A model generated the notes under the pieces. That model was not told the DNA's origin. It worked only from the letters and a program-made list of their open reading frames with translations, and did not search any database. A DNA stretch of 64,000 nucleotides, taken from the NCBI GenBank assembly GCA_963740255.1, contig CAVUDO010000002.1, positions 1,922,001 through 1,986,000 of the forward strand, in the 5' to 3' direction. The translations under genes and the position numbers were made by a program. Positions 7,423-15,973 of this stretch are shown here, in pieces. Origin of the DNA: CAVUDO01 sp963740255 (lineage in GTDB: Bacteria > Actinomycetota > Actinomycetes > Mycobacteriales > Cryptosporangiaceae). The first letter of the stretch is position 1, and each line of letters opens with the position of its first letter.

Positions 7423-8271
7423 CTAGCGCGCCCCGGGGGCGCGGAGGCGTCTGGTGACGGCCGTGCGGGCCGCCAGTGCAGTGTCGTCCGGGTAGTCCAC
7501 CGCAACCAGCGTGAGGCCGTGCGGAGGCGCCACCGTCACGGCGGACGACCGTTCGCGGCCAGTCAGCAGGCTGGCGGGCCAGTCAGCCGGTCGCCGGCCC
7601 TCGCCGACCGCGAGCAGCGCCCCGACCAGGCTGCGCACCATCGAGTGGCAGAACGCGTCGGCCACCACCCCGGCCTCGTGCACGCCGTCGGCACCGGTGC
7701 GCCACCTCAGCTCCTGCAGCGCGCGGACGGTGGTGGCGCCCTCCCGGCGACGGCAGAAGGCGGCGAAGTCGTGCTCCCCGAGCAGCGCGGCGGACGCCTC
7801 GGCCATCGCGGCGACGTCCAGCTGGCGGGGCCACGCCAGTACGTCGTGCCGGCGCAGCGGCTCGGCACCCCAGGGCGCGTCGGTGACCCGATAGGCGTAC
7901 CGGCGCCGCAGCGCCCCGAACCGGGCGTCGAAGTCCGGATGCGCGGGCACCGCCGCCCGCACCCGGACGTCCGCGGGCAGCACCCCGGCAAGGCGGCGCA
8001 CCAGCGTCGCGGCCAACGGCTCGTACCCACCGGCGGGAACGTCGAGGTGGGCGACCTGCCCGGTGGCGTGCACCCCGGCGTCCGTCCGACCCGCGACGGT
8101 GAGCGTCACGGGCACCCGCAGGATCCGGCTCAGCCCTTCGGTGAGCACACCCTGGACGGTCCGCTGGTCCCGCTGGGCGGCCCAGCCGGCGAAGCCCGTG
8201 CCGTCGTAGGAGAGGTCCAGGCGCAGACGGACGAGCCCGCCGTCCCCGGTCGGGGAAGCGGGCTCGTCCAC
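7423..8271 (-). CDS. truA: tRNA pseudouridine(38-40) synthase TruA
   Basis: Converts uridines 38-40 of the anticodon arm to pseudouridine. The 282-residue length fits. It has LRLDLSYDGTGFAGWAAQ, the catalytic-Asp motif VAGRTDAGVHATGQVAHLD, and the C-terminal HSMVRSLVGALLAVGEGR. The start is set at GTG 8271 because this is the only start codon between the rplQ stop (8283) and the conserved N-terminal strand. It has no clear Shine-Dalgarno, so it is probably translated by coupling to rplQ 11 nt upstream. Confidence 0.95.
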   Translation of the reverse strand: MDEPASPTGDGGLVRLRLDLSYDGTGFAGWAAQRDQRTVQGVLTEGLSRILRVPVTLTVAGRTDAGVHATGQVAHLDVPAGGYEPLAATLVRRLAGVLPADVRVRAAVPAHPDFDARFGALRRRYAYRVTDAPWGAEPLRRHDVLAWPRQLDVAAMAEASAALLGEHDFAAFCRRREGATTVRALQELRWRTGADGVHEAGVVADAFCHSMVRSLVGALLAVGEGRRPADWPASLLTGRERSSAVTVAPPHGLTLVAVDYPDDTALAARTAVTRRLRAPGAR

Positions 8272-8282
8272 GTCGGAAGCGG

Positions 8283-9002
8283 TCAGCCTTCGTCCTCGCT
8301 GGACGCGCCGGGGGCCGAGAAGCCCGCGGCCTCGGCCGCCTCGGTCGAGTCGAACCACACCTCGGCCTCGGTCTGCTCGTACCACTGGCTCTCCGGCGTG
8401 TGGTACTTCATCGAGTCGGCGTTGCCCTTGATCGGGTATCCCTCGGGAGCTGAGCCGTCCTCGTCAGGGTCGGCCGAGCCGGGTCCGTACGGACCCGCCG
8501 CGGTGATGTCGTCGACGACCTCGAGGTCGTCGTCGGAGTCGGAGGTGACCGGTGCGGTCTTCTCCTTGGCCAGCGCCGCGGCAGGTGCGGAGAACCGGCT
8601 CCCCCGGGCCCGCTCCGCCTCGGCCACAGCCTCCTGCGTCGCGATCTCGTCCTGGACCAGCTCGATCACGGCCATCGGCGCGTTGTCGCCCTTGCGGGGA
8701 CCGACCTTGATGATCCGGGTGTAGCCACCGGGCCGGTTGGCGAACCGGGGTCCGATCTCGGCGAACAGGTGGCCGACCACGTCCTTGTCGCGGACGGCGC
8801 TGAGCACCTGGCGGCGGGCGTGCAGGTCGCCGCGCTTGGCGAAGGTGATCAGCCGCTCGGCGTACGGGCGCAGCCGCTTGGCCTTGGTCTCGGTGGTGGT
8901 GATCCGGCCGTGCTCGAACAGCGAGCGGGCCAGGTTCGCCAGCATGAGCCGCTGGTGCGCCGGACTGCCGCCGAGGCGGGGACCCTTGGTGGGCGTGGGC
9001 AT
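8283..9002 (-). CDS. rplQ: 50S ribosomal protein L17 with long C-terminal extension
   Basis: Residues 1-~120 are a normal bL17 (PTPTKGPRLGGSPAHQR, KAKRLRPYAERLIT, GGYTRI). The protein runs to 239 residues, twice the usual size. Residues 121-187 are Glu/Asp/Ala-rich and probably disordered. Residues ~188-228 form a compact, aromatic-containing unit (YPIKGNADSMKYHTPES, QWYEQTEAEVWFDSTEAAE) that looks folded. It is like small C-terminal modules seen on other actinobacterial proteins, and distantly like the Ada metal-binding fold but without its cysteines. The role is unknown. It starts at ATG 9002 with GAGGAG upstream; truA follows. Confidence 0.97.
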   Translation of the reverse strand: MPTPTKGPRLGGSPAHQRLMLANLARSLFEHGRITTTETKAKRLRPYAERLITFAKRGDLHARRQVLSAVRDKDVVGHLFAEIGPRFANRPGGYTRIIKVGPRKGDNAPMAVIELVQDEIATQEAVAEAERARGSRFSAPAAALAKEKTAPVTSDSDDDLEVVDDITAAGPYGPGSADPDEDGSAPEGYPIKGNADSMKYHTPESQWYEQTEAEVWFDSTEAAEAAGFSAPGASSEDEG

Positions 9003-9092
9003 GACTGGTGCTCCTCGTTGCGATCCTCCCCCCGGGCGGGTGGCCCACCCGGGGGGGACGGGTCGGGCGGCTCTGCTCAGAGCTGCCCCGGC

Positions 9093-10115
9093 TTAGAGCT
9101 GCTCGGTCTCGGCGTAGTCGGTGCCGTCGTAGTCGGCATCGGAGAACGTTTCCACCACGTGCGACGGGTCGAACCCGGGAGCCGAGTCCTTCAGGGCCAG
9201 GCCCATCGTCGCCAGCTTCATCTTGACCTCGTCGATTGACTTGGCCCCGAAGTTGCGGATGTCGAGCAGGTCGGCCTCGCTGCGGGAGATGAGTTCGCCG
9301 ACGGCGTGGATGCCCTCCCGCTTGAGGCAGTTGTACGACCGCTGCGTCAGGTCGAGTTCCTCGATCGGCAGCGCCAGGTCGGCGGCGAGCGCGGCGTCCT
9401 GCGGCGACGGGCCGATGTCGATGCCCTCGGCGGTCTCGTCCAGCTCCCGGCAGAGGCCGAACAGCTCGACCAGGGTGGAACCGGCGGAGGCGACCGCCGT
9501 CCGGGGGCTGAGCGAGTTCTTGGTCTCGACATCGATGATCAGCTTGTCGAAGTCGGTGCGCTGCTCGACCCGGGTCGCCTCGACGTCGTACTTGACCTTG
9601 AGCACGGGCGAATAGATCGAGTCGATCGGGATGCGGCCGATCTCCTGGCCGGCCTGCTTGTTCTGCACGGCCGACACGTAGCCGCGGCCGCGCTCGACCG
9701 TCAGCTCCATCTCGATCCGGCCCTTGCCGTTGATGGTGGCCAGGTGCAGGTCGGGGTTGTGCACCGTGACGCCGGCCGGCGGCGCGATGTCGGCCGCGGT
9801 GACGGTGCCCGGACCCTGCTTGCGCAGGTACATCGTGACCGGCTCGTCGTTCTCGGAGCTGATCACCAGCTCCTTGACGTTGAGGATCAGCTCGGTGACG
9901 TCCTCCTTGACCCCCGGCACGGTGGTGAACTCGTGCAGGACGCCGTCGATCTTGATGCTGGTGACGGCGGCGCCGGGAATGGACGAGAGCAGCGTGCGCC
10001 GGAGCGAGTTGCCCAGGGTGTAGCCGAAGCCCGGCTCGAGCGGCTCGATGACGAACCGCGACCGGTATTCGCTGACCGGCTCTTCGGTCAGCGCGGGACG
10101 CTGGGTGATCAGCAT
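9093..10115 (-). CDS. rpoA: RNA polymerase alpha subunit
   Basis: A 340-residue alpha subunit. The N-terminal domain (dimerisation and beta/beta' assembly) has FVIEPLEPGFGYTLGNSLRR. An acidic linker leads to the C-terminal DNA-contacting domain with LDLTQRSYNCLKREGIHAVG and FGAKSIDEVKMKL. It starts at ATG 10115 with GGAGGAAG upstream. It lies between rpsD and rplQ, the normal alpha-operon order. Confidence 0.99.
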   Translation of the reverse strand: MLITQRPALTEEPVSEYRSRFVIEPLEPGFGYTLGNSLRRTLLSSIPGAAVTSIKIDGVLHEFTTVPGVKEDVTELILNVKELVISSENDEPVTMYLRKQGPGTVTAADIAPPAGVTVHNPDLHLATINGKGRIEMELTVERGRGYVSAVQNKQAGQEIGRIPIDSIYSPVLKVKYDVEATRVEQRTDFDKLIIDVETKNSLSPRTAVASAGSTLVELFGLCRELDETAEGIDIGPSPQDAALAADLALPIEELDLTQRSYNCLKREGIHAVGELISRSEADLLDIRNFGAKSIDEVKMKLATMGLALKDSAPGFDPSHVVETFSDADYDGTDYAETEQL

Positions 10116-10216
10116 TTCTTCCTCCAGGTGCTCGGGACACCCGCCATATGGCGCCCACGAGATGGCCTCGCGGCCTCAGGTCGGCGGAACTCCGTCCGCC
10201 CGCCGACCGTCGTTCC

Positions 10217-10843
10217 TTACTTCGAGTAGAGCTCGACGATCAACTGCTCCTGGACCGGGGTGTCGATGACCTGGCGGGCCGGGAGGCCGTGCACCAGGAT
10301 CTTCATCGGGCCGGACAGGACCTCCAGCCACGCCGGGGTCGGACGCGAGCCGGCTTCGGCCCGGGCGACCACGAACGGCGTCAGCCCGTGCGACTTCTCC
10401 CGGACCTCGACGATGTCGTTCTCGGTCACCCGGTAGGACGGGATGTCGACCTTCTTGCCGTTGACCAGGACGTGGCCGTGCCGGACGACCTGGCGGGCCA
10501 TGTCGCGCGACTTCGCGAAGCCGCCCCGGTAGATCACGTTGTCCAGCCGCGACTCCAGGATCTGGAGCAGGATCTCGCCGGTCTTGCCCTGCTTGCGGTT
10601 CGCTTCCTTGTAGTACCCGGCGAACTGCTTCTCCAGCACGCCGTAGACGCGCTTGGCCTTCTGCTTCTCGCGCAGCTGAAGCAGGTACTCGCTGTCCTTG
10701 CTGCGGCCGCGGCCGTGCTGGCCCGGCGGGTAGGGACGGACCTCGATCGGGCACTTCGGCGAGTCGCACTTGCTGCCCTTGAGGAACAGCTTCATCTTCT
10801 CGCGGCGGCAACGGCGACAGTCGGCACCGGTGTAGCGGGCCAT
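10217..10843 (-). CDS. rpsD: 30S ribosomal protein S4 (zinc-binding form)
   Basis: A 208-residue uS4, a primary 16S rRNA binder. The N-terminus keeps four cysteines (Cys 9, 12, 26, 31 in ADCRRC and SKCDSPKC), so this is the zinc-binding C+ form. An S4 RNA-binding domain lies around residues 97-160 (RLDNVIYRGGFAKSR, GHVLVNGKKVDIPSYRV). It starts at ATG 10843 with GAGGAG upstream. Confidence 0.98.
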   Translation of the reverse strand: MARYTGADCRRCRREKMKLFLKGSKCDSPKCPIEVRPYPPGQHGRGRSKDSEYLLQLREKQKAKRVYGVLEKQFAGYYKEANRKQGKTGEILLQILESRLDNVIYRGGFAKSRDMARQVVRHGHVLVNGKKVDIPSYRVTENDIVEVREKSHGLTPFVVARAEAGSRPTPAWLEVLSGPMKILVHGLPARQVIDTPVQEQLIVELYSK

Positions 10844-10898
10844 GTCTAACTCTCCTCGGTGCGTGCGGTCGACGTGACGGTCGTCGGAATGCGGGTGG

Positions 10899-11303
10899 TC
10901 ACACTCGCCTCCGCTTCGGCGGACGGCAGCCGTTGTGCGGCATCGGCGTGACGTCGGAGATGGACCCGACCTCCAGGCCGGTGGCCTGCAGCGAACGGAT
11001 CGCGGTCTCCCGACCCGAGCCCGGGCCCTTCACGAACACGTCCACCTTGCGCATGCCGTGCTCCTGCGCCTTGCGGGCGGCCGACTCGGCTGCGAGCTGC
11101 GCGGCGAACGGTGTGGACTTGCGCGAGCCCTTGAAACCGACATGGCCGGCCGAGGCCCAGCTGATCACGTTGCCCACCGGGTCGGTGATCGAGACGATCG
11201 TGTTGTTGAAGGTGCTCTTGATGTGCGCGTGCCCGTGCGCGATGTTCTTCTTTTCCTTCCGCCGTACCTTCTTCGCGCCGGCGGTGCGCGTCTTGGGGGG
11301 CAT
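10899..11303 (-). CDS. rpsK: 30S ribosomal protein S11
   Basis: A 134-residue uS11 of the 30S platform. It has the basic N-terminus PPKTRTAGAKKVRRKEKKN, HIKSTFNNTIVSITD, SAGHVGFKGSRKSTPFAAQ and the C-terminal DVTPMPHNGCRPPKRRRV. Its size is normal. It lies between rpsM and rpsD in the alpha operon. Confidence 0.98.
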   Translation of the reverse strand: MPPKTRTAGAKKVRRKEKKNIAHGHAHIKSTFNNTIVSITDPVGNVISWASAGHVGFKGSRKSTPFAAQLAAESAARKAQEHGMRKVDVFVKGPGSGRETAIRSLQATGLEVGSISDVTPMPHNGCRPPKRRRV

Positions 11304-11476
11304 CTGCTTTCAGACTCCTCAGTTCTTTCGGCTCCGGCAGGGTCCTGTCGGGCGTCGCTCTCGGATAGTTCCCAGCCGACAATCTCTCCCGGCCGGGGCG
11401 CCGCCCTGAAGACTCCTGTGGGCGAGTCAGTCGCTTGTCGAGTGGGTGATCCGTCTCGCGGGAACGGGAGGCGGAC

Positions 11477-11857
11477 CTACTTCTTGCCCGCCTTCTTCTT
11501 GCCGGCCACGGTCTTGCGCGGGCCCTTGCGGGTGCGCGCGTTCGTGTGCGTGCGCTGTCCGCGCACCGGGAGGCCGCGACGGTGACGGATGCCCTGGTAG
11601 CAACCGATCTCGATCTTGCGCCGGATGTCCGAGGCGACCTCGCGGCGCAGGTCGCCCTCGACCTTGAAGTGGACGTCGATGTAGTCCCGGAGAGCCAGAA
11701 GCTCGGCGTCGGTGAGGTCCTTCACCCGCGTGTCGAACCCCACGCTGGTGGCGGTGAGGGCCTCACGGGACCGGGTCCGGCCGATGCCGAAGATGTAGGT
11801 GAGCGCGATCTCCATCCGCTTGTCGCGGGGGAGGTCGACGCCGACGAGACGTGCCAT
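11477..11857 (-). CDS. rpsM: 30S ribosomal protein S13
   Basis: A 126-residue uS13 of the 30S head. It has ARLVGVDLPRDKRMEIALTY, IFGIGRTRS, YRGIRHRRGLPVRGQRT-type residues (here YQGIRHRRGLPVRGQRTHTN) and a Lys-rich tail that reaches the P-site tRNA. It is followed by 173 nt before rpsK, an unusually wide gap for this operon with no further gene seen in it. Confidence 0.98.
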   Translation of the reverse strand: MARLVGVDLPRDKRMEIALTYIFGIGRTRSREALTATSVGFDTRVKDLTDAELLALRDYIDVHFKVEGDLRREVASDIRRKIEIGCYQGIRHRRGLPVRGQRTHTNARTRKGPRKTVAGKKKAGKK

Positions 11858-12011
11858 GTCTGGGCGTACTCCTCTTCGTTCGCGGAGGTCTGACGCGATC
11901 CGTCCCCACCTGCCCTGGCGGGGCCCCGGCCTCCGACCGGGGGTGTGCCGTGCGGTCTCCGCACGGCTGGAACGCGATCCTTCTTCGGTTGCCGCGCCGC
12001 GGCGTTCGGGC

Positions 12012-12125
12012 TCAGCCCTGGCGCTGCTTGTGGCGCAGGTTCTCGCAGATCACCATGACCCGCCCGTGACGGCGGATCACCTTGCACTTGTCACAGATCT
12101 TCTTGACGCTCGGCTTGACCTTCAC
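12012..12125 (-). CDS. rpmJ: 50S ribosomal protein L36 (zinc-binding form)
   Basis: A 37-residue bL36 starting at GTG 12125 with GGAGAAGG seven bases upstream. It is the C+ form, with zinc ligands Cys 11, Cys 14, Cys 27 and His 32 (CDKC ... CENLRH). It lies between infA and rpsM, its standard place. Confidence 0.96.
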   Translation of the reverse strand: MKVKPSVKKICDKCKVIRRHGRVMVICENLRHKQRQG

Positions 12126-12184
12126 GGCTGCGCCTTCTCCTGATTCCGGTGTGGCCGCCAGCCGTGAGACCAGCGTGCACGTGC

Positions 12185-12406
12185 TTACTTGTAGCGGTAG
12201 ACGATGCGACCGCGCTTGAGGTCGTAGGGCGAGAGCTCCACGACGACCCGGTCCTCGGGCAGGATCCGGATGTAGTGCTGGCGCATCTTGCCGGAGATGT
12301 GAGCCAGAACCAGGTGCCCGTTCTGCAGCTCCACGCGGAACATCGCGTTCGGCAACGCCTCGACGACCCGGCCCTCGATCTCGATGGCCCCGTCCTTCTT
12401 CGGCAT
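12185..12406 (-). CDS. infA: Translation initiation factor IF-1
   Basis: A 73-residue single OB-fold protein that blocks the A site during initiation. The sequence begins PKKDGAIEIEGRV and ends PYDLKRGRIVYRYK. ATG 12406 is chosen because it has GGAGG at the right distance; an in-frame start four codons earlier would add residues the family lacks. Its own promoter is at 12563-12592. Confidence 0.98.
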   Translation of the reverse strand: MPKKDGAIEIEGRVVEALPNAMFRVELQNGHLVLAHISGKMRQHYIRILPEDRVVVELSPYDLKRGRIVYRYK

Positions 12407-12562
12407 CGTCCTCCGCAATCGTCACGTCGTGCTGCTGGGGTACTGGCGATGACATGGCACGCGAGTCGTCAGCCGCGTCTCCACTGGAACGCCGGCCGGG
12501 GCCGGACAAGCCCGACCGAAGCCGGACACGTAGGGAGAACAGACGCAACGCGCCAAAGAAAG

Positions 12563-12592
12563 AGTCTACGTCGTCGGCGGCGCCAGCACCAA
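12563..12592 (-). promoter_or_regulatory. Promoter of infA-rpmJ-rpsM operon
   Basis: On the minus strand TTGGTG (12592-12587) and TAGACT (12568-12563) lie 18 bp apart. This gives a leader of about 150 nt before infA. It provides a separate entry point for the alpha-operon genes after map. Confidence 0.65.
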
Positions 12593-12606
12593 TCGGCCCC
12601 CGCCGC

Positions 12607-12744
12607 TCACCCGTGTGGTTCCCGCTTGCCCTTCCCGAACACGCGTCCGGCGAGGATCGCCACGGCCCAGAGCCCGAGCGGGAAGACGGGCCAGAAGAAG
12701 TGCGGACGCCCGCTCGCGGTCGACAGCACCAGCCAGATCCCCAC
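12607..12744 (-). CDS. Small membrane protein between map and infA
   Basis: A possible 45-residue protein from GTG 12744. It has two short hydrophobic stretches (GIWLVLSTA, then FFWPVFPLGLWAVAILAG) joined by a polar turn and ending in a basic tail (RVFGKGKREPHG). This resembles a tiny two-helix membrane hairpin. No family was recognised, and the Shine-Dalgarno is weak; a TTG at 12771 overlapping the map stop is an alternative start. It begins 20 nt after map. Confidence 0.45.
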   Translation of the reverse strand: MGIWLVLSTASGRPHFFWPVFPLGLWAVAILAGRVFGKGKREPHG

Positions 12745-12764
12745 CGCCGGGACCCGTCGAAGCG

Positions 12765-13586
12765 TCAGCAACGGGCCTGGCGGGACGTGACCGCGTCGCC
12801 GAGCCGGGACACGCCGCCGTCCAGCGCCGTCAGCACCCACGGGCCGTCGTCGGTGAGGACGAACGTGTGCTCGACGTGGGCCGAGACCGAGCCGTCTCGG
12901 GTGACCACCGTCCAGCCGTCGTCCAGCTCCGCGGTGTCCGGGCGGCCGAGCGTGACCATCGGCTCGATGGCCAGCGCCATGCCCTTGACCAGACGGGGGC
13001 CGCGTCCCGGCCGTCCGTAGTTGAGCACGTGCGGATCCTGGTGCATCTCGGTGCCGATGCCGTGCCCGCCGTAGTTGCGCACGATCCCGTACCGGCCGGC
13101 GGCCAGCACGGACTGCTCGACCGCGTGGCTGATGTCGGTGAGCCGGCCGCCGAGGCGCGCGGCGGCGAAGCCGGCCCACATGGCGTCCTCGCACACGTTG
13201 GCGAGCTCCCGGTGCTCCGCCCGGGTCTCCCCCACGCCGACGGTGATCGCCGCGTCGCCGTGCCAGCCGCCCAGGATCGCCCCACAGTCGATCGATACCA
13301 GGTCGCCCTCGGCCAGCACCTGCTCGGGACTGGGGATGCCGTGGACCACCTGGTCGTTCACCGAGGCACAGATCGAGGCGGGGAAGCCGTGGTAGCCCTT
13401 GAACGACGGCACCGCGCCGGCGCCTCGGATCGCCTTCTCGGCGAGCACGTCGAGGTCGCCGGTGGACACCCCCGGCTCCACCGCTGCCCGCAGCAGCTCC
13501 AGCGTCCGCCCCACCACCAGACCTGCCTCGCGCATCAGCGCGACCTGGTCGTCGGTCTTGATCTGGATGTCGAGCTGCCGGAACAC
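12765..13586 (-). CDS. map: Methionine aminopeptidase, type I
   Basis: Removes the initiator Met from nascent proteins using two metal ions. It has 273 residues. Metal ligands lie in SIDCGAILGGWHGDAAIT (Asp, Asp), GHGIGTEMHQDPHVLNYG (His), AIEPMVTLG (Glu) and SAHVEHTFVLT (Glu). It starts at GTG 13586 (VFRQLDIQIKT), eight bases after adk, with GAGG upstream. It lacks the N-terminal zinc-finger extension of some actinobacterial paralogues. Confidence 0.97.
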   Translation of the reverse strand: MFRQLDIQIKTDDQVALMREAGLVVGRTLELLRAAVEPGVSTGDLDVLAEKAIRGAGAVPSFKGYHGFPASICASVNDQVVHGIPSPEQVLAEGDLVSIDCGAILGGWHGDAAITVGVGETRAEHRELANVCEDAMWAGFAAARLGGRLTDISHAVEQSVLAAGRYGIVRNYGGHGIGTEMHQDPHVLNYGRPGRGPRLVKGMALAIEPMVTLGRPDTAELDDGWTVVTRDGSVSAHVEHTFVLTDDGPWVLTALDGGVSRLGDAVTSRQARC

Positions 13587-13594
13587 GGTGGGCC

Positions 13595-14248
13595 TCAGGA
13601 TTCGAAAGGGGCGAGCGCGTCGGTGGCCCGGCGGGTCACGTCCTCGACCGGTCCGGTGGCGTCGATGCCGACGAGCTTGCCCTGTTCGGAGTAGAACCCG
13701 ACCAGCGGCGAGGTCTGCTCCTCGTAGACGTCCAAGCGCTTGCTGATCGTCTCCGGCTTGTCGTCGTCGCGCTGGAACAGCTCGCCGCCGCACCGGTCGC
13801 AGACGTTCTCGACCGTGGTCGGGTCGAACTCGACGTGCCAGATCTTCCCGCAGCCGCGGCAGGTGCGCCGGCCGGAGAGCCGCCTGATCACCTCGTCGGG
13901 GTCGACCACCAGTTCGAGCACCAGGTCGATGGACACGCCGAGTTCGGTGAGCATGTCGTCGAGGATCTTGGCCTGCGCGACATTGCGGGGAAAGCCGTCG
14001 AGCAGGAACCCGTCGACGGCGTCGGGGTCGGCGAGCCGGTCGCGGACCATGTTGACCGTGACCTCGTCGGGCACCAGTTGGCCCGCGTCCATGTACTTCT
14101 TGGCCTCGAGGCCGAGCGGGGTGCCCTGACCGACGTTGGCCCGGAAGAGGTCGCCGGTCGAGATCTTCGGCACCGACAGGTGCGCGGCGACGAACTCGGC
14201 CTGCGTGCCCTTGCCCGCACCCGGAGGGCCGACCAGAACCAGCCTCAT
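13595..14248 (-). CDS. adk: Adenylate kinase with zinc-type lid
   Basis: Catalyses AMP + ATP = 2 ADP. It has 217 residues. The P-loop is GPPGAGKGTQ (7-16), the AMP-binding region is STGDLFRANV and the DGFPRN motif is present. The lid keeps four cysteines (TCRGCG ... VCDRCGG), so it should bind structural zinc. Many actinobacterial Adks have a short lid instead, so a long zinc lid is noteworthy. It lies between secY and map. Confidence 0.97.
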   Translation of the reverse strand: MRLVLVGPPGAGKGTQAEFVAAHLSVPKISTGDLFRANVGQGTPLGLEAKKYMDAGQLVPDEVTVNMVRDRLADPDAVDGFLLDGFPRNVAQAKILDDMLTELGVSIDLVLELVVDPDEVIRRLSGRRTCRGCGKIWHVEFDPTTVENVCDRCGGELFQRDDDKPETISKRLDVYEEQTSPLVGFYSEQGKLVGIDATGPVEDVTRRATDALAPFES

Positions 14249-14325
14249 GCGAGGACCCCGTCGTGCCTACCTGGCTCGCCGACTCTGCCGTGCCCGCCGA
14301 CTCTGCCGGACGCGCTCGTCCGCCC

Positions 14326-14345
14326 GCCGAGCGCACGCGCTCGGC
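14326..14345 (-). other. Intercistronic hairpin between secY and adk
   Basis: A perfect 8-bp stem GCCGAGCG-CACG-CGCTCGGC lies 33 nt after the secY stop. It is followed towards adk by two direct copies of a 14-bp word (CGCCGACTCTGCCG at 14277-14290 and 14295-14308). It could be an attenuator or mRNA-processing site that tunes adk relative to secY; that role is speculative. Confidence 0.4.
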
Positions 14346-14377
14346 AGCTCATCCGGACACCTCGCTCCGCGCACCCA

Positions 14378-15709
14378 CTACCGGAGGAAGCCTTCGTAGT
14401 TGCGCTGCATGAGCTGGCTCTCGATCTGCTTCACCGTCTCCAGGCCGACGCCCACCATGATCAGCACCGCCGTGCCGCCGAACGGGAAGTTCTGGGTGTT
14501 CTGCGCACCGCCCGCGAGCGAGATGAACAGGTTGGGCAGCACGGCGATGATGCCCAGGTAGATCGAGCCGGGCAGCGTGATGCGGGACAGGATGAAGTCG
14601 AGGTACTCCGCGGTGGGCCGGCCCGGGCGGATGCCCGGCACGAACCCGCCGTACTTCTTCATGTTGTCGGCGACCTCGGTCGGGTTGAACGTGATCGCCA
14701 CGTAGAAGTACGTGAAGAAGATGATCAGTCCGAAGTAGAGCAGGATGTGGACGATGTTGTCCTGCGGGGTGATCCAGTTGGCGATGAACGACTGCACCGC
14801 GCCCGGGTTGTCCTTGTCGCCGAGCTGGCCGAACAGCTGCGGCAGGTAGAGCAGCGACGAGGCGAAGATGACCGGGATGACGCCCGCCTGGTTGACCTTG
14901 AGCGGGATGTAGGTGGACGTGCCTCCGTACATGCGGCGCCCGATCATCCGCTTGGCGTACTGCACGGGGACCCGGCGCTGGGCCTGTTCGATGAAGACGA
15001 CCGCCCCGATGATCACCAACCCGATCGCCAGCACGATGCCGAAGGTCAGCCCGCCCCGGGTGTCCAGGATGTTCTTGCCCTCGAACGGGATCCGGGCCGC
15101 GATCGAGGCGAAGATCAGCACCGACATGCCGTTGCCGATGCCGCGGTCGGTGATCAGCTCGCCGAGCCACATCACGACGCTGGTGCCGGCCGTCATGGTG
15201 ACCACCAGGCCGGCCAGCGTCAGCCACATCGGCTGGGCCGTGGTCTCCGGGATCACGTCGTGCGGGCAGTTGGGGAACAGCTGGCCGCTGCGGGCCAGCG
15301 CGATGAAGCCGGTGGACTGAAGGATCGCCAGCCCGATCGTGAGGTACCGGGTGTACTGGGTGATCTTCGCCTGGCCCGCCTGGCCTTCCTTCTTCAGCTG
15401 CTCCAGCCGCGGGATCACCACGACGAGCAGTTGCAGGATGATGCTGGCGGTGATGTAGGGCATGATGCCCAGCGCGAAGACCGCGAGCTGCAGCAACGCG
15501 CCGCCGCTGAACAGGTTCAGCAGGGTGAACACGTCGTTGTTGCCGCCGGCGCCCTGGACGAAGTCGGTGCACTTCTGGATGTTCGTCAACGACACGCCAG
15601 GCGAGGGAAGCGACGCACCGGCCCGGTAGATGGCGATGATGAACACGGTGAAGAAGATCTTCTTGCGCAGGTCGGGCGTTCTGAACGCCCTACCGAAGGC
15701 GGCGAGCAC
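14378..15709 (-). CDS. secY: Preprotein translocase channel SecY
   Basis: A 443-residue inner-membrane protein with ten predicted helices that forms the Sec channel with SecE/SecG. It has the N-terminal KKIFFTVFIIAIYRAGASLP, the plug and first helices, and the cytosolic C5 loop KYGGFVPGIRPGRPT that contacts SecA and the ribosome. It starts at GTG 15709 with AGGAGG at ideal spacing. It is preceded by a 264-nt gap after rplO and so may have its own promoter. Confidence 0.98.
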   Translation of the reverse strand: MLAAFGRAFRTPDLRKKIFFTVFIIAIYRAGASLPSPGVSLTNIQKCTDFVQGAGGNNDVFTLLNLFSGGALLQLAVFALGIMPYITASIILQLLVVVIPRLEQLKKEGQAGQAKITQYTRYLTIGLAILQSTGFIALARSGQLFPNCPHDVIPETTAQPMWLTLAGLVVTMTAGTSVVMWLGELITDRGIGNGMSVLIFASIAARIPFEGKNILDTRGGLTFGIVLAIGLVIIGAVVFIEQAQRRVPVQYAKRMIGRRMYGGTSTYIPLKVNQAGVIPVIFASSLLYLPQLFGQLGDKDNPGAVQSFIANWITPQDNIVHILLYFGLIIFFTYFYVAITFNPTEVADNMKKYGGFVPGIRPGRPTAEYLDFILSRITLPGSIYLGIIAVLPNLFISLAGGAQNTQNFPFGGTAVLIMVGVGLETVKQIESQLMQRNYEGFLR

Positions 15710-15973
15710 TAGTCCTCCTGCGCGCGGAACCGGGGATGATGGTTCGCTGGTCGGGGAGTCCGGATGACCTCACGGCCGGTCCGGACGGCTGAGCGGGGCG
15801 GTCCGCGCCGCCGTCGTCGGGGGCGGACCTGTCTAGCGACTCTAACAGTGAGTTCCACGACCTGAGCCGGCTGGCGAAGCGGAGGGCTCCGACCAGCCGA
15901 TACCCGGGCCGCGCCCGCACCGCCGGACACCGGGACGTCGTCCCCGGCCGGCGGCGCGGACCATGACCGGCGC
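15710..15973 (-). other. rplO-secY intergenic region
   Basis: A 264-nt space with no gene. Near rplO is an imperfect GC-rich hairpin (about 15930-15947, CCGGGACG / CGTCCCCGG) that could be a weak terminator of the spc operon. Further on, a good -10 box TAGAGT (minus strand, 15844-15839) is present, but the -35 position (CTCAGG/GGCTCA) is poor. A secY-adk-map promoter is likely but not proven. Confidence 0.4.

Noticed and set aside
12754..13194. Upstream part of the leftward frame that ends at 12607
   Set aside because: It overlaps map in another frame and reads as Arg/Gly-rich noise. Only the last ~45 codons look like a protein.
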